Part shown: positions 23,574 through 33,094 of the stretch, in pieces | Layout: the number at the start of each line of letters is the position of its first letter | Position numbering within the stretch: position 1 is the stretch's first letter | NCBI GenBank assembly: GCA_963699175.1 | Contig: OY969418.1 | Span: 5,580,001 to 5,644,000, forward strand | Direction: 5' to 3' | DNA length: 64,000 nucleotides | Source: JACPYM01 sp963699175 | GTDB lineage: Bacteria > Acidobacteriota > Blastocatellia > RBC074 | Made by a program: the position numbers and the translations under genes | Notes under the pieces: generated by a model | Seen by the model: only the letters and a program-made list of their open reading frames with translations | Told to the model about the DNA's origin: nothing | Databases searched by the model: none

Positions 23574-26480
23574 ATGCACCGCATCCATTTTGTTGCCGCC
23601 CCGGCGCTGCGCCGCTTCCGTTTAGCACTGTGCGCGCTGGCGCTCGGCGTCGTCCTGCATTGTGCGCTGGCCGCGCCTGCGTTGGCGCAATGCACGCCAA
23701 GCCCAAACACACCGATCAACGTGACCAAAACCAGCGAGACCAGACAGAACTCGCAGCTATGTGTGGGACAAACCAAAACCTTTGATGAAGTTGATGACGT
23801 TTGTGTTTTCATAGGTAATGTCCTCGTTGCGATTGACCGCACCATCATCCACGTCACCGAAGTCGGTACGAAGAATTGCTCGACGGGGTGCACGCCAGGC
23901 CCAAACACACCAATCTACGTGACTGAGGACAGAGAGACCAGACAGAACCCGCAGCTATGTGTGGGACAAACCAAAACCTTTGATGAAGTTACTGACGTCC
24001 CTAATTGCGTCGCGAATATCGCCGTTTCGATTGACCGCTTCATCAACCACGTCACCGAAATCGGCACGCGCGATTGCTCAAACGTTCCGATCAATATCTT
24101 CGAAACCAGCGAAACCAGGCAGAATCAGAATTTATGCCAGGGTCAGACCAGAAAGTTTGATGAAGTCGAGGACGTTCCTGTTTTTGTCGGTAACATCCTG
24201 GTATCCATTGATCGCTTTATCAACCACGTCACCGAAGTCGGCACGCGCGATTGCTCAAACGTCCCAATCAATGTCACCGAAATCAGCGATACCCGACAGA
24301 ATCCCAATTTATGCCAGGGCCAAACCAGAAAGTTTGATGAAGTCTCGGACTTTCCTATCTTTGTCGGTAACGTTCTGATAGCTATCGAGCGCGTCATCAC
24401 CCACGTTACCGAAGTCGGAACGAAGGTTTGCTCGACACCATGTCCACCCAATCCGCCTGTCAACGTTACCCACAGCAACGAAACCAGACAGAACCCGCAA
24501 CTGTGTCAGGGCGAGTCCAAATCCTTCGATGAAGTCTCGGACTTTCCTATCACAATTGGCTCCTGTGTCATTGCCATCGAACGCGTCATCACCCACGTCA
24601 CCGAAGTCGGCACGCGCGAATGCCTGCAATGCAACGCACGTCTCTCGCCGGGGCTGGCCGCTTTCCCGGCTGACGGCGGCGCGGGCAGCTTCGATCTCGT
24701 CAACGACCGCAACTGCCGCTGGACGGCCTCGACCAACGCCGACTGGCTCATGCTTACTTCGCCGACCACTGGTAGCGGCCTCGCCACTTTCAGCTTTACC
24801 GTCAAACCGCATACGGGTCTGCAACCGCGCGATGCCGTCATCAACGTCTTGGTCGAAGGCAGCAACCTGACCTTCCTGGTTACGCAGGCTGGCAATGCGC
24901 TCCGCGCCACACTCACCGACCCGGCGGCCTGCCTGGGCGCGGGCAAACAGGTCGGTGTGACCGCCTGGGTGAGCAATCTTTCGGCCACGCCGCGCACGGC
25001 CAGCTTTACCGCCGCGCTGCCGCCGCAACTCGCGGGCATTCCTGGTTCCTGCTCGACGACCAGCGGCGTTTGCACAATCAGCGCGACCATCGTCACTTGG
25101 TCAGGCACACTCGCGTCGGGTCAGAGCGTGCCTATCAGCTACCAAGCGCAACTTGCCGCCAACACGCCCAACGGCGCGACGCTCGTCATCAACAACGCGG
25201 CCAGCTTCACCGACGGCGAGACCGTCACGCTGCCCTACGCGTTCCAGGTCGCCTGTCCCACGCCAGCCACCGCCGAAGCCTTCTGCAACACCAACTCCTT
25301 CGCCGTCCCGCGTCTGACGCGCGGCCTCACGCGCAACGACGAACTGTTCCTGCTCGCGCAGCCGCTGACGCTGACCATCGTTTCGCCGCAGCCTGGCGCA
25401 GACAGCTTCGCGGTCAACGCGCAGAGCTTCGGCGCGCTTACCCGCGACAGTCGCGCCGGTTTCTTGAACGCGACGACGCAGGGGCTGCGCCTGACTGCGG
25501 CAAGCGCGACGACGCGCGCCGTTTCTTGTTTGGACAGCTTCCAGCGCATCAGCTTTGTACTCGCCTCGACGGGCGCGCCGGGCGACACAGTGCGCTTGCT
25601 CGTGCAGGATGAACAGGGCGCGAACCTGCGCGAGCTGGCCGTCTTCACCGTGCGAGCGGACGGACGCAGCTTGATGGTCACGCGCCTGCATCCCGAGGTG
25701 GCGCTCTGGCTGGGCAATCGCTTGGCCGAGGGTGCGGGTCTGGGCGTCGGCGCACAACTCGAACTCCTCAACGCGGCAGGCGCGAGCGGCCAGCGCACGG
25801 GGCTGTTGACGCTGGGGTTGAGCGGGACGCTGCAAAACTGCGCGCAGCTTGTGACGGAGCTCTCACGTGCCGATGGCGCAGGGGCAATCGCGCTGGTGTT
25901 GAGCGATTTGGTCGTCAACCGGCAAGCGCAGCCAAACGATGCCAGCAAACAATCCGTCGGGCTGCTCCTGCAAGCGCGTGACGGCGTGCCAACAGGTTTG
26001 CCGTGTCGCGCGGCCTGCCCGGTCTGCCCGCCACGCCTCCGGCAAGCTGATTGTGTGACAGCCTGCTTCGCCTCGCCGGGGGCGTTGGCGCTTCAGCTCA
26101 AGCACGGACAAGGGATCAACGCGCCGGGGCAAGTCTGGTGGATGGGGCGGCAAATTCCGCTCAACCAGGCCGAAGTGCTCGTGCAGCTTTTGCAGGACAA
26201 GCCGGGCGTGGAGTGGGAATTCAGCCGCCAATACCTGGCCGCGCAATTGAGCCTGGCGCGCGTCAATGCCTTCAGTCTGGCAGGCGTCAGAAGATCAAGT
26301 TTGACCTGTTACGGCTTGAACTTCGCGCCGGTCAGTTTGAGCAGCGGCGTGACGCTCGCGCCGAGTTCGACGCTGGATGAGTTGCTCAACGAGGCGCAAC
26401 GGGCGGCCCAATTCGGCGATTGGACGGATGCGGCGTCGCTGGCGGTAATTTTGGAACAGCTCAACCGTTGCGAGCGGTGA
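23574..26480 (+). CDS. Large secreted protein with five tandem repeats and a BACON-like domain
   Basis: About 968 residues. AGGAGGT lies 4 bases before the ATG at 23574, which decides the start against an open frame running 72 codons further up. A signal peptide ends at PALAQ (residue 39). Residues 40-350 are five repeats of about 60 residues, each with ETRQN, LCxGQ, FDEV, a hydrophobic strand ending AIDR or SIDR, and HVTEVGT. Residues about 350-450 resemble a BACON domain (CNARLSPGLAAFPADGG, CRWTASTNADWL). A cell-surface adhesive-type domain follows (SFTAALPPQLAG, PISYQAQLAANTPNGA). The rest is unassigned, with two cysteine pairs. It stands alone between repeat elements. Function is unknown, probably surface binding. 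Confidence 0.85.
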   Translation: MHRIHFVAAPALRRFRLALCALALGVVLHCALAAPALAQCTPSPNTPINVTKTSETRQNSQLCVGQTKTFDEVDDVCVFIGNVLVAIDRTIIHVTEVGTKNCSTGCTPGPNTPIYVTEDRETRQNPQLCVGQTKTFDEVTDVPNCVANIAVSIDRFINHVTEIGTRDCSNVPINIFETSETRQNQNLCQGQTRKFDEVEDVPVFVGNILVSIDRFINHVTEVGTRDCSNVPINVTEISDTRQNPNLCQGQTRKFDEVSDFPIFVGNVLIAIERVITHVTEVGTKVCSTPCPPNPPVNVTHSNETRQNPQLCQGESKSFDEVSDFPITIGSCVIAIERVITHVTEVGTRECLQCNARLSPGLAAFPADGGAGSFDLVNDRNCRWTASTNADWLMLTSPTTGSGLATFSFTVKPHTGLQPRDAVINVLVEGSNLTFLVTQAGNALRATLTDPAACLGAGKQVGVTAWVSNLSATPRTASFTAALPPQLAGIPGSCSTTSGVCTISATIVTWSGTLASGQSVPISYQAQLAANTPNGATLVINNAASFTDGETVTLPYAFQVACPTPATAEAFCNTNSFAVPRLTRGLTRNDELFLLAQPLTLTIVSPQPGADSFAVNAQSFGALTRDSRAGFLNATTQGLRLTAASATTRAVSCLDSFQRISFVLASTGAPGDTVRLLVQDEQGANLRELAVFTVRADGRSLMVTRLHPEVALWLGNRLAEGAGLGVGAQLELLNAAGASGQRTGLLTLGLSGTLQNCAQLVTELSRADGAGAIALVLSDLVVNRQAQPNDASKQSVGLLLQARDGVPTGLPCRAACPVCPPRLRQADCVTACFASPGALALQLKHGQGINAPGQVWWMGRQIPLNQAEVLVQLLQDKPGVEWEFSRQYLAAQLSLARVNAFSLAGVRRSSLTCYGLNFAPVSLSSGVTLAPSSTLDELLNEAQRAAQFGDWTDAASLAVILEQLNRCER
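23691..24623 (+). repeat. Five in-frame tandem repeats inside the secreted protein gene
   Basis: About 933 bases encode five copies of a unit near 60 codons. The copies are unequal in length at their junctions, where CTPxPNTP or NVPI links alternate. The third and fourth units are closest to each other at base level, which suggests recent unequal exchange. Confidence 0.85.
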
Positions 26481-26493
26481 GGCGGCACTAGCC

Positions 26494-26589
26494 TATGGAG
26501 TGCTGCGGCTCGACGCCGCTTTCCCCTGCTTCCGGTTTCGTCACTTATGGAAACAAGGGAAAAGCGGCGTCGAGCCGCAGCACTCCATA
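26494..26589. repeat. Inverted repeat, family B
   Basis: Arms 26494-26527 and 26557-26589 pair over about 33 bases with a single-base length difference in a T-run. The 29-base centre is unrelated to families A and C. It lies between the stop codons of two convergent genes and could stop transcription from both sides, though no U-run follows. Confidence 0.8.
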
Positions 26590-26594
26590 AACTG

Positions 26595-29216
26595 CTATTT
26601 CAATTTCGCCAACGCCGCGTCACAACGCTTGAGATGATCCGCAAGTCGTTCGGGCGTGGAGACGGTGGAACCGGTTAGCAGGTTTTGCGCGCGCATTTCA
26701 TTGATCATGGTCAGAGCGCGCTGATACCAATCACGCGCGGCATCCCAACGTTGACGTTGCAATGCGCGTGGTACGCGCTCTTTCGTCGCCAACGTCTCCC
26801 AGAGCTTGCCGAAGTAGACGTAGAACATCGCCACGTTGGCGCGGAAGCGGGCGTTGGCGGGATTCGCGGCAGAAACGGCTTCCATCAAAACGACGGCTTT
26901 TTGATAAATGGCGACCGCCGATGTATCGCCCTTTTGCGCGAGGGCCAGGGCGAAGTTGTAATATCCGGTGGCCAGATCGTGGCGCGTCTGCGCATTGTCG
27001 GGATCGGCGGCGGCCAATGCTTCGCGCAGCCGCAGCGATTCACGATAGTTCTCCAACTCGCCGGCTAGGTCGCCCGCTTCGTACAAAGCGTCGCCCAGCT
27101 TGTTGTGGGCCAGCGCCAGATCACGGCGCGCCACCGGGTCCTGCGGCTTGGCTTCTGCCAATTCCTTGTAGATCACGAGCGAGCGGCGGAACAAAGTCAC
27201 CGACTCGTGATTGTCTTTCGTGCCCATCAGCAGATAACCCAACGCACTCAGGACGCTGGCTAGGCCGCGTTGCGCCTGCTCATCCGCCGGATTTTGTGCC
27301 GCGTCGGCTTCGGCCAGTTGGAGCGCCTGGCGATAGCAGGTCATGGCTTGCTCCGACTTGTCCTGTTCCTCCAGCGCCTGACCAAGCCAAGTGAGTGCGT
27401 TGCGCAACTCCCGCTGCGCTTCCGCGTGTCGCGGCTCACGCACGAGCATTGGTTCGAGCAGTGACTGCGCGCGGCGCAGGTGGTCAGCCGCGCCTTGGAA
27501 ATCGTGCGTGTGGATGAGCGTCTGGCCGACTTTGCCCAACGCGGCGGCCAGCGCGAGCTGTGAAGCTGGTTGCGGCGGACGCGTGGCGGCCAGGGCTTCA
27601 CGCACGGCGAGCGCCTTGTGGAAACTCGTGAGCGCTGCTGCCGTGTCGCCTTTATTTGCCCAGCCGAAGCTGCTTTGAATGTTGCCGATCCTTTCGTAAG
27701 CCATCGCCAACTCGTTTTGCAATCCCGCATCGTTACCTGCTTCGCGCGCGAGCGAATCCAGGTATTCGAGCGCGCGTTTGACCACTAACTCGCGCATCGG
27801 CGTCGCGCCGGGCAGCTTTTCAATGCCGTCGTGAAATTCAAACAGGAATGAATTGGCGAGCCGCCGCACGTCGTTGAAGCGTCGTTCAGCTTTGGCGCGT
27901 TCGGCCCGCGCCACGCGCGCTTGCCAGATAGTCGCAAACATTCCGGCCACGAGCGACAGCGCGATCAACGCGGCTGCGCTTACGCCAGCGCGGTGACGAT
28001 TGACGAACTTCGCCACGCGATAGCCGAGCGTCGCGGTGCGCGCGCTCACCGTGAGGCCTTCGAGATGGCGGCGCAGGTCTTCGGAGAATTGTTCGACCGA
28101 TGGGTAGCGCCGCTCCGGTTCCTTGCGCAAGGCCATCAGCACGATGTTGTCGAGATCACCTGCCAGGCGGCGGCGCAGCTTTTCCGGCTGGCCTTCACGC
28201 GTGGCGCTGACCATTTCTGGCGTCAGGCTTTGGGTTGAGCCATCGGTGTGATGAATTGTTTCCACGCGGCCAACGGCGGTACTCGGCCTGTCCGGCTCCT
28301 GTTCACAGATAACGCGCGCCATTTCCTGCAGCGCCAGGCTTTTGACGTGGTAAGGCCGATGGCCGGTCAGCAGTTCATACAACAGCACGCCGAGCGAGTA
28401 GACATCGCTGGCCGTGGTGATGGGCTGTCCCGTCACCTGTTCCGGGCTGGCGTAATCCGGCGTCAGCATCCGCATGATCGTCAGCGTCTGGCTACCCTCT
28501 GCTGTCGCATCTGCCGCGAGCATTTTGGCAATGCCGAAATCGAGTAGCTTGGGCACGCCATCGGCTGTCACCAGAATGTTGCCCGGCTTGATGTCTCGGT
28601 GCACGACCAAGTTTTGATGCGCGTAATGCACCGCCGCGCAGACCTGGCGGAAAAGCTCTAGCCGTTCGGCGGTCGAGAGTTTGTGTGTGTCGCAGTATTC
28701 ATCAAGCGGCTGACCGTCAACGTACTCCATCACCAGATACGGCCAGCCCTCTTCGGTCGCGCCGCCGTCGAGCATTTGCGCGATGTAAGGGTGGCTAAGC
28801 CGCGCGAGAATTTGGCGCTCCTGCTGAAAGCGGCTGACGATGAAGCTGCCGTCGAGGCCACTACGAATAAGCTTGATCGCCACCTGCTTCTGATATTGCT
28901 CGTCGTCGCGCTCGGCCAAATAAACCGCGCCCATCCCGCCATGCCCGATTTCGCGCAGGATGCGGTAAGACCCGATGCGCCTGCCTGCCTCGGCGTTTTC
29001 ATCGGCAGTAAGTGCGGTTGTAGCGGCCAGGGCTGGGGTTTCGAGAAAAGCTTCGGCCTGTTCGTAATCAACCAGCAGTGCTTTCACCTCATCAAGCAAC
29101 GCGCCATCTTCAGCACAAGCCCGCTTGAGAAACGCCGCGCGTTCGGCAGGCGCATGTTCGAGCGCCGCTTGGAAGAGTTCCTTGAGTTGGTGATAGCGTT
29201 CCATAGGCTGGCGCAT
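26595..29216 (-). CDS. Membrane Ser/Thr protein kinase with TPR repeats
   Basis: About 873 residues. The N-terminal 80 residues are a short helical leader typical of sigma-linked kinases. The kinase domain (about 85-370) has IGHGGMGAVYLAE, VAIKLI, HRDIKPGNIL, LLDFGIAK and the APE-like SPEQV, so it should be active. One transmembrane helix lies near residue 415 (AALIALSLVAGMFATIW). The extracytoplasmic part is a long run of TPR-like helices (LAMAYERIGNIQ, LALAHNKLGDALYEAG, LATGYYNFALALAQKGD). GTG/ATG starts at 29219/29216 are close; ATG 29216 is given, and ATG 29204 is possible. The sigma factor gene abuts it, so the pair probably forms one signalling unit. Confidence 0.92.
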   Translation of the reverse strand: MRQPMERYHQLKELFQAALEHAPAERAAFLKRACAEDGALLDEVKALLVDYEQAEAFLETPALAATTALTADENAEAGRRIGSYRILREIGHGGMGAVYLAERDDEQYQKQVAIKLIRSGLDGSFIVSRFQQERQILARLSHPYIAQMLDGGATEEGWPYLVMEYVDGQPLDEYCDTHKLSTAERLELFRQVCAAVHYAHQNLVVHRDIKPGNILVTADGVPKLLDFGIAKMLAADATAEGSQTLTIMRMLTPDYASPEQVTGQPITTASDVYSLGVLLYELLTGHRPYHVKSLALQEMARVICEQEPDRPSTAVGRVETIHHTDGSTQSLTPEMVSATREGQPEKLRRRLAGDLDNIVLMALRKEPERRYPSVEQFSEDLRRHLEGLTVSARTATLGYRVAKFVNRHRAGVSAAALIALSLVAGMFATIWQARVARAERAKAERRFNDVRRLANSFLFEFHDGIEKLPGATPMRELVVKRALEYLDSLAREAGNDAGLQNELAMAYERIGNIQSSFGWANKGDTAAALTSFHKALAVREALAATRPPQPASQLALAAALGKVGQTLIHTHDFQGAADHLRRAQSLLEPMLVREPRHAEAQRELRNALTWLGQALEEQDKSEQAMTCYRQALQLAEADAAQNPADEQAQRGLASVLSALGYLLMGTKDNHESVTLFRRSLVIYKELAEAKPQDPVARRDLALAHNKLGDALYEAGDLAGELENYRESLRLREALAAADPDNAQTRHDLATGYYNFALALAQKGDTSAVAIYQKAVVLMEAVSAANPANARFRANVAMFYVYFGKLWETLATKERVPRALQRQRWDAARDWYQRALTMINEMRAQNLLTGSTVSTPERLADHLKRCDAALAKLK

Positions 29217-29219
29217 CAC

Positions 29220-29801
29220 TTATTGTTTGCTGATTTCGCGATAGAGCCAAGTCTTGGCCCACGCCCAATCGCGTTTGACAGTAGCGGGCGAGATGCCGAG
29301 GACTTCGGCGATCTCTGCAACCTCCAGTCCGCCGAAAAACTTGAGTTCCACTATGCGACTCTGGCGCGGGTCAAAGGCGCTCAGGCTGTCGAGCGCTTCA
29401 TCGAGCGCAACTAAATCCACCTCCTGCGGCACCAGTGCATCTAGCGCCTCGTTGAGCGCGAGCTTCGTTTCCACTCCGCCGCGCATCTGCGCGCGCCGTT
29501 TGCGTGCGTGATCCACCAGGATGCGCCGCATCAATTCCGCCGCCACGCCAATGAAGTGCGCACGATTTTGCCAAGTCAGCCGGTTGGTCTGTACCAGCCG
29601 CAGCCACGCTTCGTGCACCAGCGCCGTTGCCTGCAGCGTATGATCCGCGCGTTCCTGGCGCATGTAATGCTGTGCTAGGCGGCGCAATTCATCGTAGACA
29701 AGCGGCATCAGCTGTTCGAGGGCGCTTTGGTCGCCGCCATTCCAGGCCAACAGCAAATCCGTAATGTCGGGCGGCTCAGGCGACAAGGATTTTTCTCCCA
29801 C
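29220..29801 (-). CDS. ECF-type RNA polymerase sigma factor (acidobacterial kinase-linked type)
   Basis: A 193-residue sigma factor. Region 2 includes LVYDELRRLAQHYMRQE and the motif TLQATALVHEAWLRLV, region 4 includes LKFFGGLEVAEIAEVLGISPATVKRDW. This matches the TIGR02999-like subgroup that is usually followed by a TPR-containing Ser/Thr kinase, as here with no gap. Such sigmas are thought to be controlled by the kinase instead of an anti-sigma factor. The start is GTG at 29801. Confidence 0.92.
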   Translation of the reverse strand: MGEKSLSPEPPDITDLLLAWNGGDQSALEQLMPLVYDELRRLAQHYMRQERADHTLQATALVHEAWLRLVQTNRLTWQNRAHFIGVAAELMRRILVDHARKRRAQMRGGVETKLALNEALDALVPQEVDLVALDEALDSLSAFDPRQSRIVELKFFGGLEVAEIAEVLGISPATVKRDWAWAKTWLYREISKQ

Positions 29802-29856
29802 TCAACTCAGAGGCAAAAATCGGCGTGCCGATTTTTTGCCCCGGACTTTCTTTTCA

Positions 29857-30330
29857 TCAACCCAGCTCACCTGTCGGCACACCCATCTCAACGGCGAGAT
29901 ATTCCCCCGCAGCTTCAGTCTCCGGCGCGTGGATGCGGTATTCGGGCTGGAGCTTCAAATCGCCGCGCAGCGAATGATAAACGCTGCAATATTTGGTGAA
30001 GGAGAGATTGATCGCGCGCTTGACAGTCTCAGGACGAATGCCTTCACCCCAAATGTCGAAGCGCACCGCCACTTCAGTTAAATAGCGTGGCTCAGGGTCG
30101 TGGCGATTGCCTGCCAGCGTGACTTCCAGCCGAGCGGCGGGCGTGCGACTCTTTTCCAGAATCACGACTACGTCAATCGCCGCACAGGCGCCCAGCGCTT
30201 CTAGTAAAATCTCGACGGGTGTGGCTGCTTCTTTTTTGTCGCCGTCAAAAACGGTTTCGTGTCCGTCGGCATTCTGCCCCGCGAATTTCAGCCCGCCGTT
30301 CCAGATGAGTTTGGTGGTTACGTCACTCAT
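29857..30330 (-). CDS. OsmC/Ohr-family protein
   Basis: About 157 residues of the OsmC fold. Conserved blocks are TPVEILLEALGACAAIDVV with the first cysteine and LSFTKYCSVYHSL with the second; in active members these two cysteines reduce organic hydroperoxides. GGAGG lies 8 bases before ATG 30330, which decides the start. It stands about 25 bases after the D12-like gene and may share its transcript. Confidence 0.9.
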   Translation of the reverse strand: MSDVTTKLIWNGGLKFAGQNADGHETVFDGDKKEAATPVEILLEALGACAAIDVVVILEKSRTPAARLEVTLAGNRHDPEPRYLTEVAVRFDIWGEGIRPETVKRAINLSFTKYCSVYHSLRGDLKLQPEYRIHAPETEAAGEYLAVEMGVPTGELG

Positions 30331-30355
30331 TTTTTGTTCTCCTCCCAATCCCCGC

Positions 30356-31285
30356 TCAAGCAATAATGATAAATGAATTCAGCCCGCCCAGCACTTCCGA
30401 AAAATCCTTGTGATAAGTGACTTCGATGCGGCGGTACTGGCTGACGACCTCGCCCATTTCGGCGGCGCTGACAAAGCCGTCTTCCGCGTGTGCAATCGCC
30501 CACTTGGGAATGTGTTTGGCTTTCGCCAGGAAGCGGCTGACGAGTTGTAAATAGTGATCTTTCGAAACGACCTCATCGCCAAGCTTGCCGCGTTGCGCTT
30601 CGATTAAGCCGTCCCAGAAATCCGTTCCGCCGCGCACCCAGCTTTCGCGCCAACCGGCCCGTGTGTTGCGCAAGCCGGTAAGCCCCTGCGGACGCGGAAA
30701 GCGCGCAAAGAGCAAATCCACGCGCGCGCCGCGCACAAATTCGTGCGCGTCACGATTCAGGCTGTAGTTCTGCTGGCCGTTGTTGACCAGCTTGCGCTGG
30801 TTGCGCCAAAGCGAGAGAAAGATCTGCGAGAGCGGGCGGCGCAACTCCGCTGTCTCGGGCGTAAAGCTAAAAACGTAATCGCCGACGGTCAGCGCGTGCG
30901 CGTAGGCCAGCGCGCGCTGGTGCTCGTTTTCGATAAGCTGGATGTTCTGCCAGACATTGTCGAACCAGACAGCGTCCAACTCGCTCAAACTGTGCTGAAG
31001 CGCCGGATTGTGCAGACGGCGGCGTGGCACGTAGGCGTTATCGAGCGCCAGAGCCACGCCATCCTCGGTCAGCTTGTGGCCTTGATTCTCGACCAGCGCG
31101 CGCGATGACCACCACGACCATTGGCAGAGATCGTTGTCCAAAATCTGCTTGCCCCAGAATTTGAGATACCATTCCAGATCAGGCTGACCAGCAAAGGGAA
31201 TGGCAACCGAGGCGAATTTCAGCCGCCGCAACACGCTCAATTCAAAACCGAGCCAGCGATGATTGGGTGTGGCCGTAAAGTTCAT
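30356..31285 (-). CDS. D12-class DNA adenine methylase-like protein, probably inactive
   Basis: A 309-residue protein I recognise only by fold hints. IPFAGQPDLEWYLKFWG near residue 30 resembles the SAM-binding PFxGxG motif, followed by ILDNDLCQW like the acidic second strand. The C-terminal part (KDHYLQLVSRFL, AIAHAEDG, RRIEVTYHKDF) resembles the end of Dam-type enzymes. The catalytic DPPY motif is not visible; LLFARFPRPQG occupies the expected place. It overlaps the HD-GYP stop by ATGA. Function is unknown. Confidence 0.45.
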   Translation of the reverse strand: MNFTATPNHRWLGFELSVLRRLKFASVAIPFAGQPDLEWYLKFWGKQILDNDLCQWSWWSSRALVENQGHKLTEDGVALALDNAYVPRRRLHNPALQHSLSELDAVWFDNVWQNIQLIENEHQRALAYAHALTVGDYVFSFTPETAELRRPLSQIFLSLWRNQRKLVNNGQQNYSLNRDAHEFVRGARVDLLFARFPRPQGLTGLRNTRAGWRESWVRGGTDFWDGLIEAQRGKLGDEVVSKDHYLQLVSRFLAKAKHIPKWAIAHAEDGFVSAAEMGEVVSQYRRIEVTYHKDFSEVLGGLNSFIIIA

Positions 31286-32388
31286 GATGTTTCGGACTCT
31301 TTCTCAGGCGCTGTGGCGGCAGGCGCAGGCTCTTCCAAAACCTGAATCACCTTTTGCTCTGCCACTGCGGTGTCAGTTGATTCGGAGAGGAGAGGAGGCG
31401 TGTCAGTGGGAGCAGCAACAGATTCCGGCTCCGCAACTGGTTCGGGCTGCGCCAGCGCCCCTTCCTCCTCTGCCGTAGCTGCGGCTCTATCTGTCGCGGG
31501 TATTGCATCGAGCGGCACCGCTTCACTTGCTGGCTCGGTTGTTGTAGCCGGTTCCGGTGGAAAAGGATTGGTCTCCGCTCCCTCTGGAAAATCCTGCGTT
31601 GTTGGCCAACGCTCCTTCTCCTCGTGTGTTGATCGCCCTTGCCAGCCGAGTAATTCCGGCTCCGCTGTTTGTCGCGCCGAATCCCACACGGAAACAAAGG
31701 ACGGGGCGGACGCGTCCGTGGCCACGGCAGTCTCATCCAATAACTCGGACGGTTGAAAGTCCACCGGCACTTCAGGCTCGCTCACCGGGCGCTGTTCAAC
31801 CAACAGAGCCAAGAACTCCTGTACAACGCGCGGGTCGGCTTCAAGGCCCGCTTGGTCGGCGATGAATTGCTCGACACTCGCCGCTTCCGACCTCGCACGG
31901 TGTGGGCGGTCTGAAAGCAGTGCGCAATAAGTATCCACCACACGCAGAATACGTGCGCCAAGCGGAATATCCGTGCCCGCCAGGCCATCAGGATAGCCGT
32001 GCCCGTTCCACCACTCGTGATGCCAGCGGATGAATAGTTGTGCCTGGCGTGGCAGTTTCGCATCCGCCGCCGCCTGTTCACCGATGATTGGGTGCCGCCA
32101 CAGGTCTAGCTGTTCTTCCCAGGTCAGGCTGCCGGGGCGCAGCAGGTAATCACGCCTCATCGCGCGTTCGCCCAAGTCGTGCGCCAGCGCGGCGAATTTG
32201 AGCGCGCTCAGATCAACGCCGCGCAAGCCCAGCCGCTGCCCCAGCTTCTCGGCCAGCCGGGCGATCTCGACGGCGTGCGCCGTGTGATAGCCTTCAATGC
32301 GATCAGTCTCCGCCGCCAGTTTGAGTAGACGCTCGCCCAGCGGGCGTTCCGCTTCGCTGAAGTTGAGCAGCGGTTGTGGTGCAAACAT
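31282..32388 (-). CDS. HD-GYP-domain protein with long acidic tail
   Basis: 368 residues. Residues about 25-180 are an HD-GYP domain: ALAHDLGERAMRRD (HD), RHPIIGEQAA, and HHEWWNGHGYPDGLAGTDIP (the GYP signature). Such domains hydrolyse cyclic-di-GMP or related nucleotides. Residues about 200-368 are low complexity, rich in Glu, Pro, Ala and Thr, probably disordered. No receiver or membrane segment is present, unlike most HD-GYP proteins. ATGA overlap couples it to the D12-like gene. Confidence 0.88.
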   Translation of the reverse strand: MFAPQPLLNFSEAERPLGERLLKLAAETDRIEGYHTAHAVEIARLAEKLGQRLGLRGVDLSALKFAALAHDLGERAMRRDYLLRPGSLTWEEQLDLWRHPIIGEQAAADAKLPRQAQLFIRWHHEWWNGHGYPDGLAGTDIPLGARILRVVDTYCALLSDRPHRARSEAASVEQFIADQAGLEADPRVVQEFLALLVEQRPVSEPEVPVDFQPSELLDETAVATDASAPSFVSVWDSARQTAEPELLGWQGRSTHEEKERWPTTQDFPEGAETNPFPPEPATTTEPASEAVPLDAIPATDRAAATAEEEGALAQPEPVAEPESVAAPTDTPPLLSESTDTAVAEQKVIQVLEEPAPAATAPEKESETS

Positions 32389-32659
32389 TTAGTTACTCGT
32401 CTCCTTACGCTCGTTTTTGCAGGCTGGCAGCGGTTGATTCGCGCTTGACCCTTGCACGGCGGGACGATGGACGTGGTGAACCAACCGGACTCCTCAGCAA
32501 AGCCTATTTCGGTAAGAGTGGTTGTACGCGATGTGGCGGCGAAAAATCAAGCAGGAGCTACGGCAACTCATCTTGCCATGCTGTGACGCCTGTGATAGCT
32601 TTTGCTTGCTTTTCTACACTATCTTTCACCAAAAAGTTGGAGGCAAATCTGGAGGCCCT

Positions 32660-33007
32660 ATGAATATTACTGAGCGCAATGTAGGTGATGTGACGATCCT
32701 TGATGTCGAAGGCAAAATTCTGCTCGGCGAAGGCGACGTGCAGTTGAAGCACAAGATTGATGAATTGGTCGAAAAGAAACAGACTAAGCTAGTGTTGAAT
32801 CTCGCCAACGTGCCCTATATGGACAGCGGCGGCCTCGGCGAAATCGTGCGCAGCTTTACCACGGTCAAGCGCGCAGGCGGCGAACTCAAATTACTGAATG
32901 CCACAGCGCGCATCAGCGACTTGTTGACCATCACCAAGCTTTACACCGTTTTTGACATTCACGATGATGAGGCGAAAGCGGAGGCAAGCTTCAAGTCGGA
33001 AGGTTAA
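32660..33007 (+). CDS. STAS-domain anti-sigma-factor antagonist
   Basis: A 115-residue SpoIIAA/RsbV-like protein. GGAGG sits 4 bases before ATG 32660, so the long in-frame upstream extension is not used. The phosphorylatable serine is in PYMDSGGLGEIV, in a typical STAS setting (VILDVEGKILLGEG earlier, ISDLLTITKLYTVFDI later). It would bind a partner-switching kinase; none is adjacent. About 270 bases upstream of it, back to the HD-GYP start, contain no gene. Confidence 0.93.
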   Translation: MNITERNVGDVTILDVEGKILLGEGDVQLKHKIDELVEKKQTKLVLNLANVPYMDSGGLGEIVRSFTTVKRAGGELKLLNATARISDLLTITKLYTVFDIHDDEAKAEASFKSEG

Positions 33008-33046
33008 ACACCGCTACTTCCACTTCTAGGCGAACTATTAAAATTG

Positions 33047-33083
33047 AAATGCGGAACGAGCCGAGCAGGCGCGTTCCGCATTT
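33047..33083. terminator. Bidirectional terminator hairpin
   Basis: Perfect 12-bp stem, 33047-33058 with 33072-33083, 13-base loop, A-rich on one side and T-rich on the other. It separates the convergent STAS and P1 peptidase genes. Confidence 0.8.
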
Positions 33084-33094
33084 GCTGTCTTGCT

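Noticed and set aside
23691..24623. CRISPR-like array
   Set aside because: The repeats are in-frame protein repeats of about 180 bases with diverged copies, not short identical repeats with spacers.
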